Assembly (NCBI GenBank): GCA_951394045.1 | Contig: OX595986.1 | Coordinates: 4,245,534 to 4,309,533 of the forward strand | DNA from: Nitzschia sp. DOCU1 | Taxonomy: Eukaryota > Bacillariophyta > Bacillariophyceae > Bacillariales > Bacillariaceae | Length of the DNA stretch: 64,000 bases | Reading direction: 5' to 3' | Shown here: positions 1 through 10,684 of the stretch, in pieces | Layout of the letters: every line of letters begins with the position of its first letter | How positions within the stretch are numbered: the stretch's first letter is position 1 | The notes under the pieces: model-generated | The model's input: only the letters and a program-made list of their open reading frames with translations | The model's database searches: none | What the model was told of the DNA's origin: nothing | Made by a program: the position numbers and the translations under genes

Positions 1-767
1 TGGAGGAGTGCGAACGCTTTTATTTGTTCGGGGGAGAGTGCAACTATCTATTGCATCTTGGTGAGGACTTTCATCTGCATCCTGTGCGGGAAACTGGACG
101 TGGTGGTTGGATGACAGCTACAAAATATCTACCAGATTCCCCCGGAAACTGGAGTCCAGAAGAGTTGGCAGCTTTGCTGGATACTGCCTACAATGCCGTC
201 CAAAAAAGCCTGGAGGACCAAAATATCAAAGGCCGTGTCATTCGAAAGAAACGATCGGTCGGGCTGGTGCCCTCCGGCCCAGCTTCCATTCCGCGGGAAG
301 CCTTGGATGAAACAGTTCTTCGCTCCCATATGGCGCTTACGTCAATGAATGGTGGTGCGGGGCCGAATCTTCCATTCTGTGCGTTCAATGGTGGATCCGA
401 TGCGTGGGTGGATGTTGGAAACAAACGAGTGGGTGTCGCCGTCTTGGCGTCGTACCTTGGCGTTAATCATGATGAAATCTTGCACATTGGCGACCAGTTT
501 CTCAATACTGGTAACGATTTTGCAGCCCGGGCTGTGTGTCCGTGCATTTGGATCACGTCACCCGACGAGACCACTTATATTTTAAAAACAATCTTGCGCC
601 TTGCCGGTATTCGGTACGAGCTCGACAATGAAAAAGAAACCCAAGCATTTTTGACAGGCAATCCGCCTGCTCAGAAAGAAGCCGCTGCCATCGATTTCAG
701 TGAAATGGAAAGGAGGACAAAAGTTGTTCAAGAAATGGATGTTTACACTGGCGAAATTAAAAAATGA
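1..767 (+). CDS. ISN1: IMP-specific 5'-nucleotidase (ISN1 family), 3' part
   Basis: The frame is open from the left window edge (codons from base 3) to the TGA at 765-767, so only the C-terminal ~254 residues are present. ISN1 enzymes dephosphorylate IMP to inosine in purine turnover and are cytosolic HAD-like hydrolases. The visible region carries the family hallmark GGSDAWVDVGNKRVGV followed by HIGDQFLNTGND, which is the HAD motif IV-type acidic/Asp region, and the C-terminal CPCIWI..P.ET block. The tail (last ~50 residues) is charged and not conserved. The gene faces SEC62 tail-to-tail with only 68 bp between stop codons. Family assignment rests on several consecutive signature blocks and is firm; the N-terminus and start lie outside the window. 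Confidence 0.88.
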   Translation, partial: EECERFYLFGGECNYLLHLGEDFHLHPVRETGRGGWMTATKYLPDSPGNWSPEELAALLDTAYNAVQKSLEDQNIKGRVIRKKRSVGLVPSGPASIPREALDETVLRSHMALTSMNGGAGPNLPFCAFNGGSDAWVDVGNKRVGVAVLASYLGVNHDEILHIGDQFLNTGNDFAARAVCPCIWITSPDETTYILKTILRLAGIRYELDNEKETQAFLTGNPPAQKEAAAIDFSEMERRTKVVQEMDVYTGEIKK

Positions 768-835
768 GCTGTATGACCTGCAATTCGAAAAGGCCCACTT
801 GTACCCGCCTGTGACTAGTGTACAATGATTATTCT

Positions 836-2016
836 TTATTCTTCTTCCTCGTCAATATCCTCTTCGTCTTTGAGCAGATTGTCAAGCATAGAATCTAACT
901 TGTCTTCGTCCTCCAAATCTCCGACATCCTTCTCTTCGATTTCGGCGTCCAAGCTCTTGAGGAGGTCGTCCAAGGATTGCATCTTCGGCTTGTCGATGTT
1001 CTCCTTCTCTTCCTGCGACATGTCGGAAAGCAAGGTACCAGCATAAAGATCCTTCAAGAAGTCCCCTTGAGCCGCCACGAACCCGTCAAACTCCGATGGT
1101 TGAGTCACAGCCCAGTAGCAGAATGAGAAAAACGCAATTCCTACACCCAGTCGGTAGGGCAGTTGTCCAGGCTTGGTCGGCTCACAAGAAATCACAGGCT
1201 TAAACGAATCCACAAACCCAAGAGACTCATCAAAGAGATTCGGCAGGAACCAGAGCTCCCAGCCTAACATCCAAACCATCAGGAACAAGAGCGCCCGCGA
1301 CGTCACCAAGAAGAAAATGAAGAGCAGCAGACTGACCGACATGTACCAAACAAACACCCTCAAGAAAGTCGGCCAAATCGGAAAGCAGACACAAAAGAGG
1401 AATCCGACTACAAGCGCAGCGGTCATCAAGTGACGCATCGTCTTGTCTCCCTCGTACAGCCAGGTGAAATATCCAGCCTCGTCAAACTCACGATTTCTCA
1501 TCATCTTCAGGACATTCAATCGTCAGAACGCAATAAGACAATTTAGGAAAGTACCCGAGATTCGTTCGACGTACCGTGAGTTCTCCCTTTCCGACCTTTT
1601 CACATCGCAAAAGGTATTGTAGGTTGCACAGCTCCTTGCACACAGCCGTCGCCTCGGTTCGGTCCTTGAATCTAGGCAATTTCTTAGGCCACTTTGTGCC
1701 CTTCTTCGGTTCGACCAGAAAGTTCACCAGCTTTTCACCTATCCATACAATCAGCATATTTCGTTAGTGAATTCTTCTTTCCCGCATTTGTCATTCATTC
1801 ATTCGCGATTCATTCATTCCACCAATCCCCACTGCGTCATCGCCGCTTACCCTTCAAATAGTGGACGCGCTTGTCCATCAACAATGCTTCGCGGACGGGG
1901 GGTCCCTCGTTACTTCGTAAAAAGTTGCATAACTTCTGCAAGTTCTCTTCCTGATCGTAGAAAGAGGGAGGTGCTTTTGCTTCCCCGTCACCGCCGTCTG
2001 TTGTTTTGGACGCCAT
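836..2016 (-). CDS. SEC62: Protein translocation protein SEC62
   Basis: Three exons on the minus strand: 2016-1851, 1738-1575 and 1504-836, introns of 112 and 70 nt with GTAAGC/GTACGT donors; the joined frame gives 332 aa. SEC62 is an ER-membrane partner of the SEC61 channel for post-translational import. The N-terminal cytosolic part reads YDQEENLQKLCNFLR...VHYLKG|EKLVNFLVE, matching the SEC62 N-domain across intron 1. Exon 3 has the conserved FDEAGYFTWLYEG block, then two adjacent membrane segments (about residues 130-180), and the LPNLFDE block after them. The C-terminus is a long acidic Glu/Asp tail, common in SEC62. I start at the ATG at 2016 (MASKTT); an upstream in-frame ATG at 2118 would add 34 residues. 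The second splice acceptor (before the two Met codons at 1504) is the least certain junction. Confidence 0.85.
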
Positions 2017-2523
2017 TGTCGAAACTTTATGGTGGGTTTCGTCGAGATTCGATTGCCATGGTAATGGTCGTGGGCGTTGAATTTTGTTTCGTGCGGCTAG
2101 GAACGACGTACGTAGCACGTGGAACGCGTTCGCGCATTGACGCCTCTCGCAGATTCTCCTTGCCGCCGTCCGTCGTCCTCTCCGTCATTGAACTTCGACT
2201 CAAGCGATCCTATGCTGGTACTGGCGAGGCGGGCGGGCTAGCCAATCGAAGTCTCGGGTTGCAACTACGATGAACCCTCGAACGAGCTAAGAGTAATCTT
2301 TAGGGATAGTTCTTTCTCACCAGAAACTTGTCATACGCTACTACTAGGCTGGCGGTGTGACCACTACCACGCTGCAACAGCAAAGTCATATATCCTCTTT
2401 CAATCGTCGGTTTAGTAGTAGAGTGTGTAGGTCTAGAATGGTTCACAAAAGCATATACTTGCTTCGTCTCCGCAAAAGTTTTCATACTGTACGGTAATTT
2501 TTGGTACTTACAGAATGGGTAGA
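2017..2523. other. Intergenic, SEC62 promoter side
   Basis: About 500 bp between the SEC62 start and the stop of the next minus-strand gene. It must hold the SEC62 promoter and the 3' UTR of the neighbour. A 168-codon plus-strand frame and small minus frames here have no recognisable content, and I see no RNA gene or repeat. Confidence 0.4.
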
Positions 2524-3875
2524 TTACGAGTCGGCCATTCCTGTCGCTCCTCGAGGTGTGGCAAGATGGGTGGCCTTGCAATCGACCCAGAACGGAGGAG
2601 CGCCCAGTTCATGAATAAAAATGGCCCCGTTCTCTTTTAGAAAACGCCTGGTTTCTTCCAGGTCTTGGAAAGACAGTGCCTCACGGAAATGTTCCACAGA
2701 TAACGATGGGCGGTAGGAGGCAATGATTCGCTCATAGGCGTTCTTGCGTACTCTTCGAACCAAAAAGTCCATCAAGTACGCGGACAGATGAGGAGCCGAC
2801 TCGTATAGTCGGAAGAAGGTCTGATAGTCATCATGCATGGTAGCCTTGACGACCTTGAGAGCGTGCCTGACAGAAGCTCCACGGAAACGTTCTGGGATTT
2901 CGCCATAGTCGGACGATGTCACCGATGCCACATCGGACGGAGCCTTGCCACTTTCTCGTTCCTGGTGAGTCGACAGCAACTTTGTCATCTCACCCCAAGA
3001 GTTCTGTACAAGGTTATAGAGAAGACTATAAGCATAGAACTCATCTGCACCCTCCTCTGATTGTCTCAGGCATTCCTGATCAGCGTCGGCATCCGAACTA
3101 ATTGTGTGGAAGCCCCCGCCAATGTCATCTGTACTTTCCGGCGAGAGTTCAAGCTTATTAGTCGGTGAGCATAAGGAGTGAATCATGGTTTGGCACTGAT
3201 TGAACTCGTTCAGGTCTCCGTGCTCCAGCAAAAGTCTGGCATGAGTTTCGTATACGTCCAGGACGAACTTATTACGGATATGCTGGACGGTCATGTCTTG
3301 CCGCACGCTCTTAAGCTGCTCGTTTGCCCACTCAAAGTCTTCATTCTTGACATACTGGCTCTTAATGTGAGCTAACGCCTTGATTAGAACAGGAAGCGGT
3401 CGGACATTCTCTGCCTTGGGGAAATCAGTCAATCTAAGGTAGGGCTTTTCTAATGCCGTACTGGTTCCCACAAACTTGGATTGACTTAAAGCGCCTTTCC
3501 TCTTCTTTCTCTGAACCAAGCCAGCGTAATCCCGTTCGGCGGACAATGCAGAGGACATCGCATCGGGTTCACCGCTCTGCACGACGCCAAAGCGTTGCTA
3601 TTCAAAGATGGGTTGGTTGAGTCTGCCAGCTTAATCGAAAAGAGCCATTCATCGACTGCATTCGCACGTACCATTCGCTTTTGTCGACGTTCATCCTCAT
3701 CCTTTGGAAGGGGTAATTGCGATATCGACGTTTGTTGCTTGGCAGCACTCACCAGACTGCTGCTCTTTTTGATTCCTTCGGTGCCAATATCTTCGGTGTA
3801 CAGGGGCGCAGCTTCTTCCAGCTTGCGCTTATTCTTGTGTGACGACTTGTCCTTTTTCTTTTTGCTCATTGCCAT
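2524..3875 (-). CDS. THP3/LENG8-like PCI-domain protein (SAC3/GANP family)
   Basis: Two exons, 3875-3672 and 3576-2524, separated by a 95-nt intron (GTACGT donor, GCAG acceptor); the intron contains a stop in the downstream frame, so splicing is required. The product is 418 aa. The N-terminal part is Lys-rich (SKKKKDKSSHKNKRK), likely nuclear. The core YLRLTDFPKAENVRPLPVL, EQLKSVRQDMTVQHIR and VYETHARLLLEHGDLNEFNQC is the conserved block of yeast Thp3 and animal LENG8, which act in mRNP biogenesis with a Csn12-type partner. The rest is helical PCI/winged-helix sequence ending near a FWVDCKA block. A longer in-frame start at 4067 exists, but its extra 64 residues look like untranslated sequence. 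The first exon boundary is inferred from frame only. Confidence 0.8.
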
Positions 3876-4862
3876 GGATGGGATAAGAACGGATTTAGGA
3901 CTTGACTTGTCGAAAAAGCTTCCCCTGACGCAAGCGTGTGCTTTTATACTATTGTTGTTATTTGTCAAGAAGGATAACGGGGAAGGTTCAGAACTCTTGA
4001 CGTGTGATAAATCCACGTTCATTGGCATGAGAATGTTGGTGCTTTGGATGGGGCTTGTTGGGGGCAACTCTTAGTCGAGATTCGGTGCCGATTTTGTTGT
4101 TGACGGGTGTCAGAGAGTATTATTTGCTGGGTCTTTTTTGTGTGAACGATCCTCTCGTTCAAAAATCATCATGTGAACTGCAGTGACATCAACTGTGCGG
4201 GCATCTGAGATGTTTTATACAGTTTACTAGAGTTTCGAGATGGATGATGATGTTGATTTCCTTCGCAGATGACATGATCAAAGTGGGGCAAGATCGCATC
4301 CGATCCTTTACGAGTAGAACGGTCCGCCTCGTAGGATTCAGTAGTGACTCCTACGTGCACAGTCGACTGCCTAAGAAAAGAATCGCACAGGGCGCGTGTG
4401 GCGCAGTTGTCTCGTGCTCTATATTAGCGACGAGTGCCGAGCAAGTGTTCTGGTTTTCCTTATCCGAGTTCTCGTTCTCGTTTGTTCTTGTTGATTCAAC
4501 TACTACGAGTATTGAGTTTTGCTCATTGAAAACTTGAAGTATCACCGAACTGTCGACCGTGACTGGGCTTCCAAGTTCGGTAGCTACAGTAGCTATTAAA
4601 GTAGAGAGCGTCGGTAGTAGTGTAGCTGCACCACTGTTTCCGCTCTATGCAGCTATCATATCAGTAGCTACTCTCCTCGTCAGTTCATCAAAGTATTGAC
4701 AAAGTACTAATAGCTTTTAGTACAACAGCTACTAATACTACTATTACAGCAGCGAAGAGTGCGCGCTATCCAGCTAGAAGTTACCTTTATAATAGCTCTG
4801 CAGTCGGCCCAGCATTGGGCAACGCCATATGGACCCCTGAAGGCCCCCAACAGCGCATATGC
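3876..4862. other. Intergenic with short AT-rich inverted repeats
   Basis: Nearly 1 kb without a convincing gene. Bases 4560-4775 are crowded with TAGCTACT/AGTAGCTA-type words and small hairpins such as GTACTAATAGCTTTTAGTAC near 4703-4722. The segment 4746-4773 (AGCAGCGAAGAGTGCGCGCTATCCAG core) recurs almost exactly at 59814-59841, so this is part of a dispersed repeat. Small ORFs in the area have no family features. Confidence 0.5.
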
Positions 4863-6364
4863 CTATGCCCCCCGCTCCTTGGCTGCCAGCCTCAATGCCT
4901 TGTCCCGTTCCAAGCTGGCCTTGCAAAACTGACCCAAAAGAATTGCTAGAAAGACATTGTATGCCAGGCATTGAAAAAAAATGTAATTGGCATTACCAAC
5001 ACATGGTCCTAGCCACATCCAATGGTCCACCACGTTGAGAAAGACGGGAACGCCCATACTGCAGATGGCCAAGAAGGAAACCGAGCTCATGCGTGCCAAT
5101 GTTCGAGGACACAACAGGAAAAAACACAAGGCCACATTGGCGTCAAAGAGAGTTTCGACCGATCGAAAAATGGTCCACACCATGGAAAATATGGCCATCT
5201 AATAATAGTCGTATTCTTGCGTTAGATTTGTACAATCGGATTGTCCCTTGTACACTTGGCATTGCAACGTACCATTACCATGGGGTATCTGTAAAGACGG
5301 GTGGCAACAGGGATTACGATAATGTAGGGCAGTCCCAGCAACAGAGCTCCAAAGTACTCTCGAAATCTAGCAAAGAGTTGCATCGACAAGTACCACTGCA
5401 CCGAAAGATTGGGTCGTATCGTCCTCCAACCAAGTCCGTAGGTAGCCTGTAGCACTTTTGAAAACATGGTGGGTCCCACCAATTGATACGAGAGGCCATG
5501 CAAACAGGCAAACCAAAAGAGAAACGACAGCACCATTGGCAAGGCTGTTCCTTTGGCTTGGGTCAACCGCAAAGCCAAAAGAGGAAGCAAGAATACAAGG
5601 TGATGAAGTTCCAAATACGATCCCACAGCCAAAAGAAATGTTGATAAGAAATGCGATCCTCCTCGACGACTAGCTTCCCACAAACTGGCAACCAAGAAGA
5701 ATGCCGGCAAGGCCTGGAAGCAAGAATATACGGATCCCGGTAGAGCCGTTGCTGGGCTCCAGTAATAAAACTGGGCGGCCAGTGACGGCAGAGATTCCAT
5801 TGGTATCAGTGGATTATTTTCTTGCTTCTGGCTTGAGGATTGCGAGTAGATTGCAAAAATATGGGAATTGAGAGGCCGAATCGCTTCTGGCAGTTGCTCT
5901 AGCTCCTTAGTTTCTTGATCCACCGCCTCTACTCGGTTGGTAAAGAGAGCAATGCGGCAGATAGCTTCAATCATACTGGCCAACAAAAGGTCCAGCACGA
6001 GGCAGATGAGTGCCAGGTAGAGTTCAGCGTGGTCCGATTGTGCCAGTGGCGTCAGGGCGGCTAGCAGTAGTGGAGTGATTTGGATCCGAGGATGTGCGAT
6101 ATAGGCATCTGAGAATCGGCCCGACGCCAGACTTTGAATCGCCAACGCCTCTCGAACATGTGATAAAGTAAATGAGGGTTTGACCAAAACAAACGTGAGA
6201 GAAGTGCTGTGGAGCCAGTTCCAGCTGCTGGGAACTATGCTGGTCCACGAAGCTGCTGGCGCGTAATGAACGAGAATGATGACGGCGAGTCGAATGGATG
6301 TGACCGCCAGAGTTGACGGTCGTCTCCAGAACGGACTTGGATTGCTGCTTATTGCTGTCGCCAT
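4863..6364 (-). CDS. PIGU: GPI transamidase subunit PIG-U / CDC91
   Basis: Two exons, 6364-5273 and 5198-4863, with a 74-nt intron (GTACGT...TTAG) in phase 0; 475 aa. PIG-U is a multi-pass ER membrane subunit of the GPI-anchor transamidase. The protein is strongly hydrophobic with many membrane spans. Diagnostic stretches are FYYWSPATALPGS, the PNLSVQWYLSMQLFARFREYF block (family pattern of Asn-x-x-Trp-Tyr...Glu/Gln-x-Phe..FR.FF), and the exon-2 segment MGVPVFLNVVDHWMWLGPCVGNANYIFF, which matches the LLFP..WH.WI..G..NSNFFY region of the family. The intron position falls in the loop after RLYRYP, exactly where the family sequence continues. Confidence 0.87.
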
Positions 6365-6694
6365 TTCTCAAAGACAGTGTTGGATCAATGTAGAGCCGGG
6401 TCGGGATGGACCGCCTATATGGTGTCCTCGAGTAGTAGAGTAAAGAAAGAGAGAGACTTGGATGCAATGCAATAGAATGAGGTCAAAAAAAGCGGCGCAA
6501 AATCCCCCATTTTCCATCTGCGCCATTCAGGTTATGAGCTTGAATGAGCGCAATTCGTGTGGGCGTGATGGGGGGAGGTGCAAAATTAGTAGGGGCCTCT
6601 GGTCACCCCCAAATTCATGGAGCCGGATGAGAGGCATCTCTCTTTTGACTTTCCGACATCATGTTTCATGACAAAAGTCTTCATTTCATACATC
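6365..6694. other. Divergent promoter region between PIG-U and MED8-like genes
   Basis: About 330 bp separate the two divergent start codons. An ATG at 6617 in frame with the plus-strand gene could extend it by 26 residues. No repeats or RNA genes seen. Confidence 0.35.
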
Positions 6695-7132
6695 ATGAGC
6701 ACTACAGGGAGAAGAAACAATGAGCAGCAGTCGCTGTATACACGGCAGGCTACGATTTTGAGAAAGAATCTGGGGGAATGGGATCTGATACTGAGAAATC
6801 CTCGAGGCGAAGATTGGCCACGCATGCTGGGAAGGTTGAACGCTGCCTTCAACCAAACGTCCAATATGGACAAGAGCATTGAGGATGTCATGGAGCACTT
6901 TGTGTATCTACCCAAGCAAAGTACAGCAAATGCTCAGGATATTCCGTTCTTTCTGTCGACGCGGCTCGAAGCGGCGAGCGCGGATGATGCGGCCGCATCC
7001 AAAAAGAAATCCAGCCAGGAATCTACGGATGCTTTTGTAGTACAGGGGGATCCAGTCGAGGTACTGGCGAAATATGAAACAAGGGCAGCCGAATTAGCAC
7101 GGGAATACGAAGATGACATGGATAGATTCTAG
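6695..7132 (+). CDS. Mediator subunit MED8-like protein
   Basis: Single exon, 145 aa from the ATG at 6695 (the next upstream in-frame ATG is 6617). The protein is helical, opening with a coiled segment LYTRQATILRKNLGEW, then WPRMLGRLNAAFNQTSNMDKSIEDV.. and FVYLPKQSTANAQDIPFFLSTRLE. This order (helix, Trp-Pro, Leu/Asn heptads, a short hydrophobic link, then ..PFFLSTRLE) resembles MED8 of the Mediator head, where the equivalent region ends in PL.LS. The C-terminal ~40 residues are a charged helix with the VLAKYETRAAELAREYE pattern. Short helical Mediator subunits diverge quickly, so I hold the name as probable rather than certain. It ends 81 bp from the dynein gene stop (convergent). Confidence 0.45.
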   Translation: MSTTGRRNNEQQSLYTRQATILRKNLGEWDLILRNPRGEDWPRMLGRLNAAFNQTSNMDKSIEDVMEHFVYLPKQSTANAQDIPFFLSTRLEAASADDAAASKKKSSQESTDAFVVQGDPVEVLAKYETRAAELAREYEDDMDRF

Positions 7133-7213
7133 TTGTTGAGCTAATTAGGGCGCTCCTAAAGTCTAGAGATAAGAGTTCCTTGGCGCTTTTGTCGTCCTAG
7201 TAGAATGCCTGTT

Positions 7214-9354
7214 TTATTCTCTGTCTAGCAGCCCTCGTGAAGCAATGTGATTCATCATTCGTGCGTCTTCGTCTCCTTTTTGCCGTACAACATCTTCTGC
7301 TAGGACCAACACGTGCACTCGATCCGCTGAGGCGACCAACATTCGTCGTCCGTCAGACGACCACTTTATTTTGTTCAACCCCCGCCCGGATCCTCCATCT
7401 GGTTCCACAACGATACCATCCGAGCCTGTAATTGGTTCTTCTAGCGTTTGCGCAAAGTTCCAGAGTCCAAGTGTTCCATTGCTGGACGCGGTAGCCATGA
7501 GCGCTGGATGGGAGGGCGACCTATATGGAGCAAACACAACATTTAGCATCCAACAACCTTGCCTGCTGCAGCGTCATCCGCAATGATACTCACCATTGAA
7601 CGTCGCTCATGTAATCGTAGGAATGACTGACAAGAGACAATAAAGGCTTGTCTGTGTAAGCAGGGCCCCACATCTTGACCGTCCAATCGACACCTGCCGA
7701 CAAAAAGAGACCTCCCGAACCTCGCAAAAATCCTTTGGTGAGACCAGCCCGTGCGGATGTTTTGAGTGTTTTCGTTGAGAGGGCTGTAATCATTCCAAAA
7801 TGGCCATCGCCTGGTCCCGGCTCGAGCTTGGCCACTTTTCGTTTGGATCGTTGTCCTCCTCCGCCGCCTATTGCTGTCTGGCCGGATTGAATTGTGTACA
7901 AATTTCCCATTTCGTCTCCACACACTAGAGTTTCTGATTCGGGGGCCACTGCCAGACAGGATACGCTATCGCCAAGTTGCAACGACTCTGCAGGATCACG
8001 AAGGCTGCCGAGAGACCAGAAATTGACTCTACCATCAGTGGCACCCGTCACGAGGCCGGCCTGTAACAAATCAATGCCGCGTCGTCAGACTTTTGTGTTG
8101 GCTTTCCAAAAACATGCCACAGCACAAGATACTTACACCTCCGTCTATAATCTCCATGGCACAAATAGGATGCGTGTGCCCCTTGCTGTTACCACTGGCA
8201 GTTGTGGTCAGGCTAGACTTTTGTACTGGCATTCGTCCTGCACGAACATCCCACACTACCACTTGACCGCTCTGGCATCCACCGATAATAAGGGGAGACT
8301 CGGTGGGGTGAAATCTTGTCGACGTCACAGGGCTCCCACAAGTAAAGACATACTCCGGTCGATTCGGCATGGCAAGATTCCATACCAATGCTAATCCATC
8401 CGATTGTAATTCCAGAGTAGTGCGGGGCACCAATGAATCCGACGGCGTGTCTTCGGGTGAAATAACCTTGACAGCCGTAGAGCCCTTTGGCTCTCCAATC
8501 TTTGTCGTCGAAGACGGCATGTGGTAGCTACAAAGCATGAGTTCTCGATGCAGAGGGGACCAGTCCAGATCTGTCACATCGCGCGTTGCCGTCCACTGAG
8601 GACATTCATAAATTTGCCGCGACGAAATGAACTTGCTTCCATCGGATGCTTTGGAAGCTGCACCTCGTTCTATTCCGTCCGTTTCCCCATCATAATCCAT
8701 CAACAAATCCGCCAAGACGGCACTCCCTAAAACACGTTCCACCTTTTTGGAGGCTGCATTTAAAAACAACGAAAAGGTTTCCGATGCCAGTTCCTTCTCC
8801 ACCTCTTCGGCGGTCAAGACCTTGGCTTCTTCTTCGTCCCTATTCTCGGTGGCGGCAGGAGCGGCCTCTCCTGCCTCGTTAGCCAGCTCTTCTGTTTGTT
8901 CTGGCTGCTGTTGCTCTTCTTCGTCATAGTCTGACGGGGGAGGAAAGTCATCCTCGGCCGTTTGCGTCCCCATCTCAAAGGTCTCCACCAGCAACTTATT
9001 GACGGATGCTGGCGCGGGGGCTGACGAAGCAGCAGACGGCCTATTTGTGTCTTCTTCCTCGGAAGCTTTGCTGTCGGCCGTCTCGTTAGAATCCGAGGCA
9101 GCAGTAGGGGCGTGTGCTTCGTTGCTGTCATTGTCGGCGGAAGCAGCAGCGGCTGGTTGGACGGCCGCCGGTGCCTTGAGTAAACCGTCAATGTAGTCAT
9201 CGAGATTGGCAGCCGCTTCCGTTTTGACCTTGGCCGATTCCGAGGCACTGACAGTTTGTGTACCGCGCTGTGTCCTTCGGGCTTTTAACTCTTCCAGTCG
9301 TTTCTTCTTGTCTGCCAGTGCCTTTTGGCGCTGGACTCGAGCCTCGTCCGTCAT
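7214..9354 (-). CDS. Cytoplasmic dynein intermediate chain (WD40)
   Basis: Three exons: 9354-8137, 8060-7594 and 7520-7214, introns of 76 and 73 nt; the joins give IIDGG|AGLVTGATDG and DYMSDVQ/W|SPSHPALMAT, both typical WD40 text. Product 663 aa. The N-terminus is a basic/acidic coiled coil (VQRQKALADKKKRLEELKARR) like the p150/NudE-binding helix of dynein IC, followed by a short FEMGTQTA segment resembling a light-chain-binding site, an acidic linker, then a seven-bladed propeller with SQWTATRDVTDLDWSP-type, FHPTESPLIIGGCQSGQVVVWDVRAGR and LFLSAGVDWTVKMW blades. It links light chains and dynactin to the motor heavy chain. Pennate diatoms lack flagella but keep cytoplasmic dynein, consistent with a DYNC1I role. 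Confidence 0.85.
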
Positions 9355-9970
9355 GATAGTGGTGGCACTGCACTACTAGCTAGGCTCCTAATAAGGATAT
9401 CTTGCAATGCGCCGCGTTCAACTTGGACCCAAAGCGCCCGGCACCTTTTGTCTGTGTGCTAGCTTCCTCTCCGATCCAAACCCCGAACTGAAAAGGCACT
9501 CGAGGCTATTTCGTCGACTGCTTGATAATTCCTACACAAGTTGGTGTTGTCAATGACAATGGCCATGCATGCAAGGACAGCATCGAGAGAGAGATGCTTT
9601 CGTGTGTTGGTTGGCGTCGCCTCCCACCGAGCGAGCCGCTACCCTGCAATGCCGCATCGGCTCTTGGCGGCCTCACAAAAAATTCCAAGTGTGGACGGCC
9701 AGACGCTTAGCTCGGATTGGTCGCCTCGCCTTGACGGGTCGTGTAAGTCCGACATATTCATAACTACTACAACCGGTGATGCTATCTCTCCCTTTCGCTA
9801 CTACTCTAGTAGAGGGAGAGAGGCTACACAGCTACTAGTGATATAGCAACTTTAACGGTATTCCGTTCTATAATTCGTAGTAGAGAATGCCCGCTGGCTT
9901 GCTGCCTTTGTCGTAGCAATGGAGAAACGCTAGTAGTGCCACTGCATCCGGGATCGAGAGCAGCTGTTGC
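9355..9970. other. Intergenic with nested hairpin
   Basis: Downstream of the MsrA SECIS candidate and upstream of the dynein gene start. Bases 9785-9821 form a nested inverted repeat: TCTCTCCCT (9785-9793) pairs with AGGGAGAGA (9813-9821), and inside it CTACT pairs with AGTAG. Small ORFs here have no family features. Confidence 0.4.
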
Positions 9971-9974
9971 CAAC

Positions 9975-10034
9975 CTTCGCTTTTCAAGAGTCTGCACGGT
10001 AATGACACACGTGACAAACTCCTTCATTCACGAG
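9975..10034 (-). promoter_or_regulatory. Candidate SECIS element in MsrA 3' UTR
   Basis: Starts about 82 nt after the MsrA stop. On the minus strand ATGA (10027-10024) is followed by a 13-bp stem: 10023-10015 pairs with 9994-9986 and 10013-10010 with 9998-9995, with one bulged T at 10014 and two G-U pairs. The 3' side ends directly in GA (9985-9984), giving the ATGA/GA non-Watson-Crick quartet of a SECIS. Below it is an internal loop (TGA/AAAG) and a short TCG/CGA stem. The apical loop (10009-9999) lacks the usual unpaired AA, so this is a candidate, not a proven element. Confidence 0.5.
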
Positions 10035-10115
10035 AAAAGGCACCAACTCCCATCCCAACGTAGTAGTCGACCGGCAGGTATATCTCCCATCCGCCAGTCT
10101 TCGCTGATGCTGGTA

Positions 10116-10684
10116 TTACATGTAGTGACCAAAACCGGAACGTTTTTCCATGAAAAACTGATGATACTCTTCCGCCTTGTAAAACGTCAATGCAGGCTCC
10201 ACGCTGGTATGCAACTGTTCTCGAGACGACCCCTCCCAACTCTTGACTATTTCTAATGCCACTTGTTGTTGTTCGTCGTCCGTGTACCACACAGCCGACC
10301 GATATTGAGTTTTGCCCTTGTAGCTGGGGTGGTGCATTTGTGTCCAAGATACTACCAAGTCTTCATAGGAAACCTTTGAGGGATCAAACTCGACCAACAA
10401 GGCTTCGGTATGATCCAGAATCTTGCGATAAGTTGGATCAGGTTGTGTTCCACCCGAGTATCCAACCACACAGCGTGCAACTCCTTTCATTCGAGCGAAT
10501 CGGAGTTGCGGTCTATAGAAGAAACAGCGAGATAGTTAGCAATTGTGGTGGTATCTAGAAGGAGTGGATGATTCAAGAGAAGAACGTACCCCCAAAATCA
10601 GCCACAGGCGAAAAGGGCAATCTCGTTGCCCTTTGTTTCAGGCACCAGGGGCAGCTGAGGACAGTCTTCGTTTTCGCGGTTCAT
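10116..10684 (-). CDS. MSRA: Selenocysteine-containing peptide methionine sulfoxide reductase MsrA
   Basis: Two exons, 10684-10590 and 10512-10116, 77-nt intron (GTACGT...TATAG). The joined frame is 163 codons with one internal TGA at 10600-10598, placed exactly at the catalytic Cys of MsrA: FACG-U-FWG|PQLRFARMKGV. MsrA reduces methionine-S-sulfoxide in proteins, with thioredoxin as usual reductant. The rest is canonical: CVVGYSGGTQPDPTYRKI, HTEALLVEFDP, FW.MHHP-equivalent WTQMHHP, GKTQYRSAVWYTDDEQ, and EEYHQFF. There is no Cys near the C-terminus, as in other Sec-MsrA proteins that lack the usual resolving pair. No plastid or mitochondrial leader is visible, so a cytosolic location is likely. 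Without Sec decoding, the family motif would be cut after 28 residues. An automated gene caller would miss the first exon. Confidence 0.9.

Noticed and set aside
1767..2273. 168-codon plus frame over SEC62 exon 1
   Set aside because: Antisense to a conserved exon; no domain.
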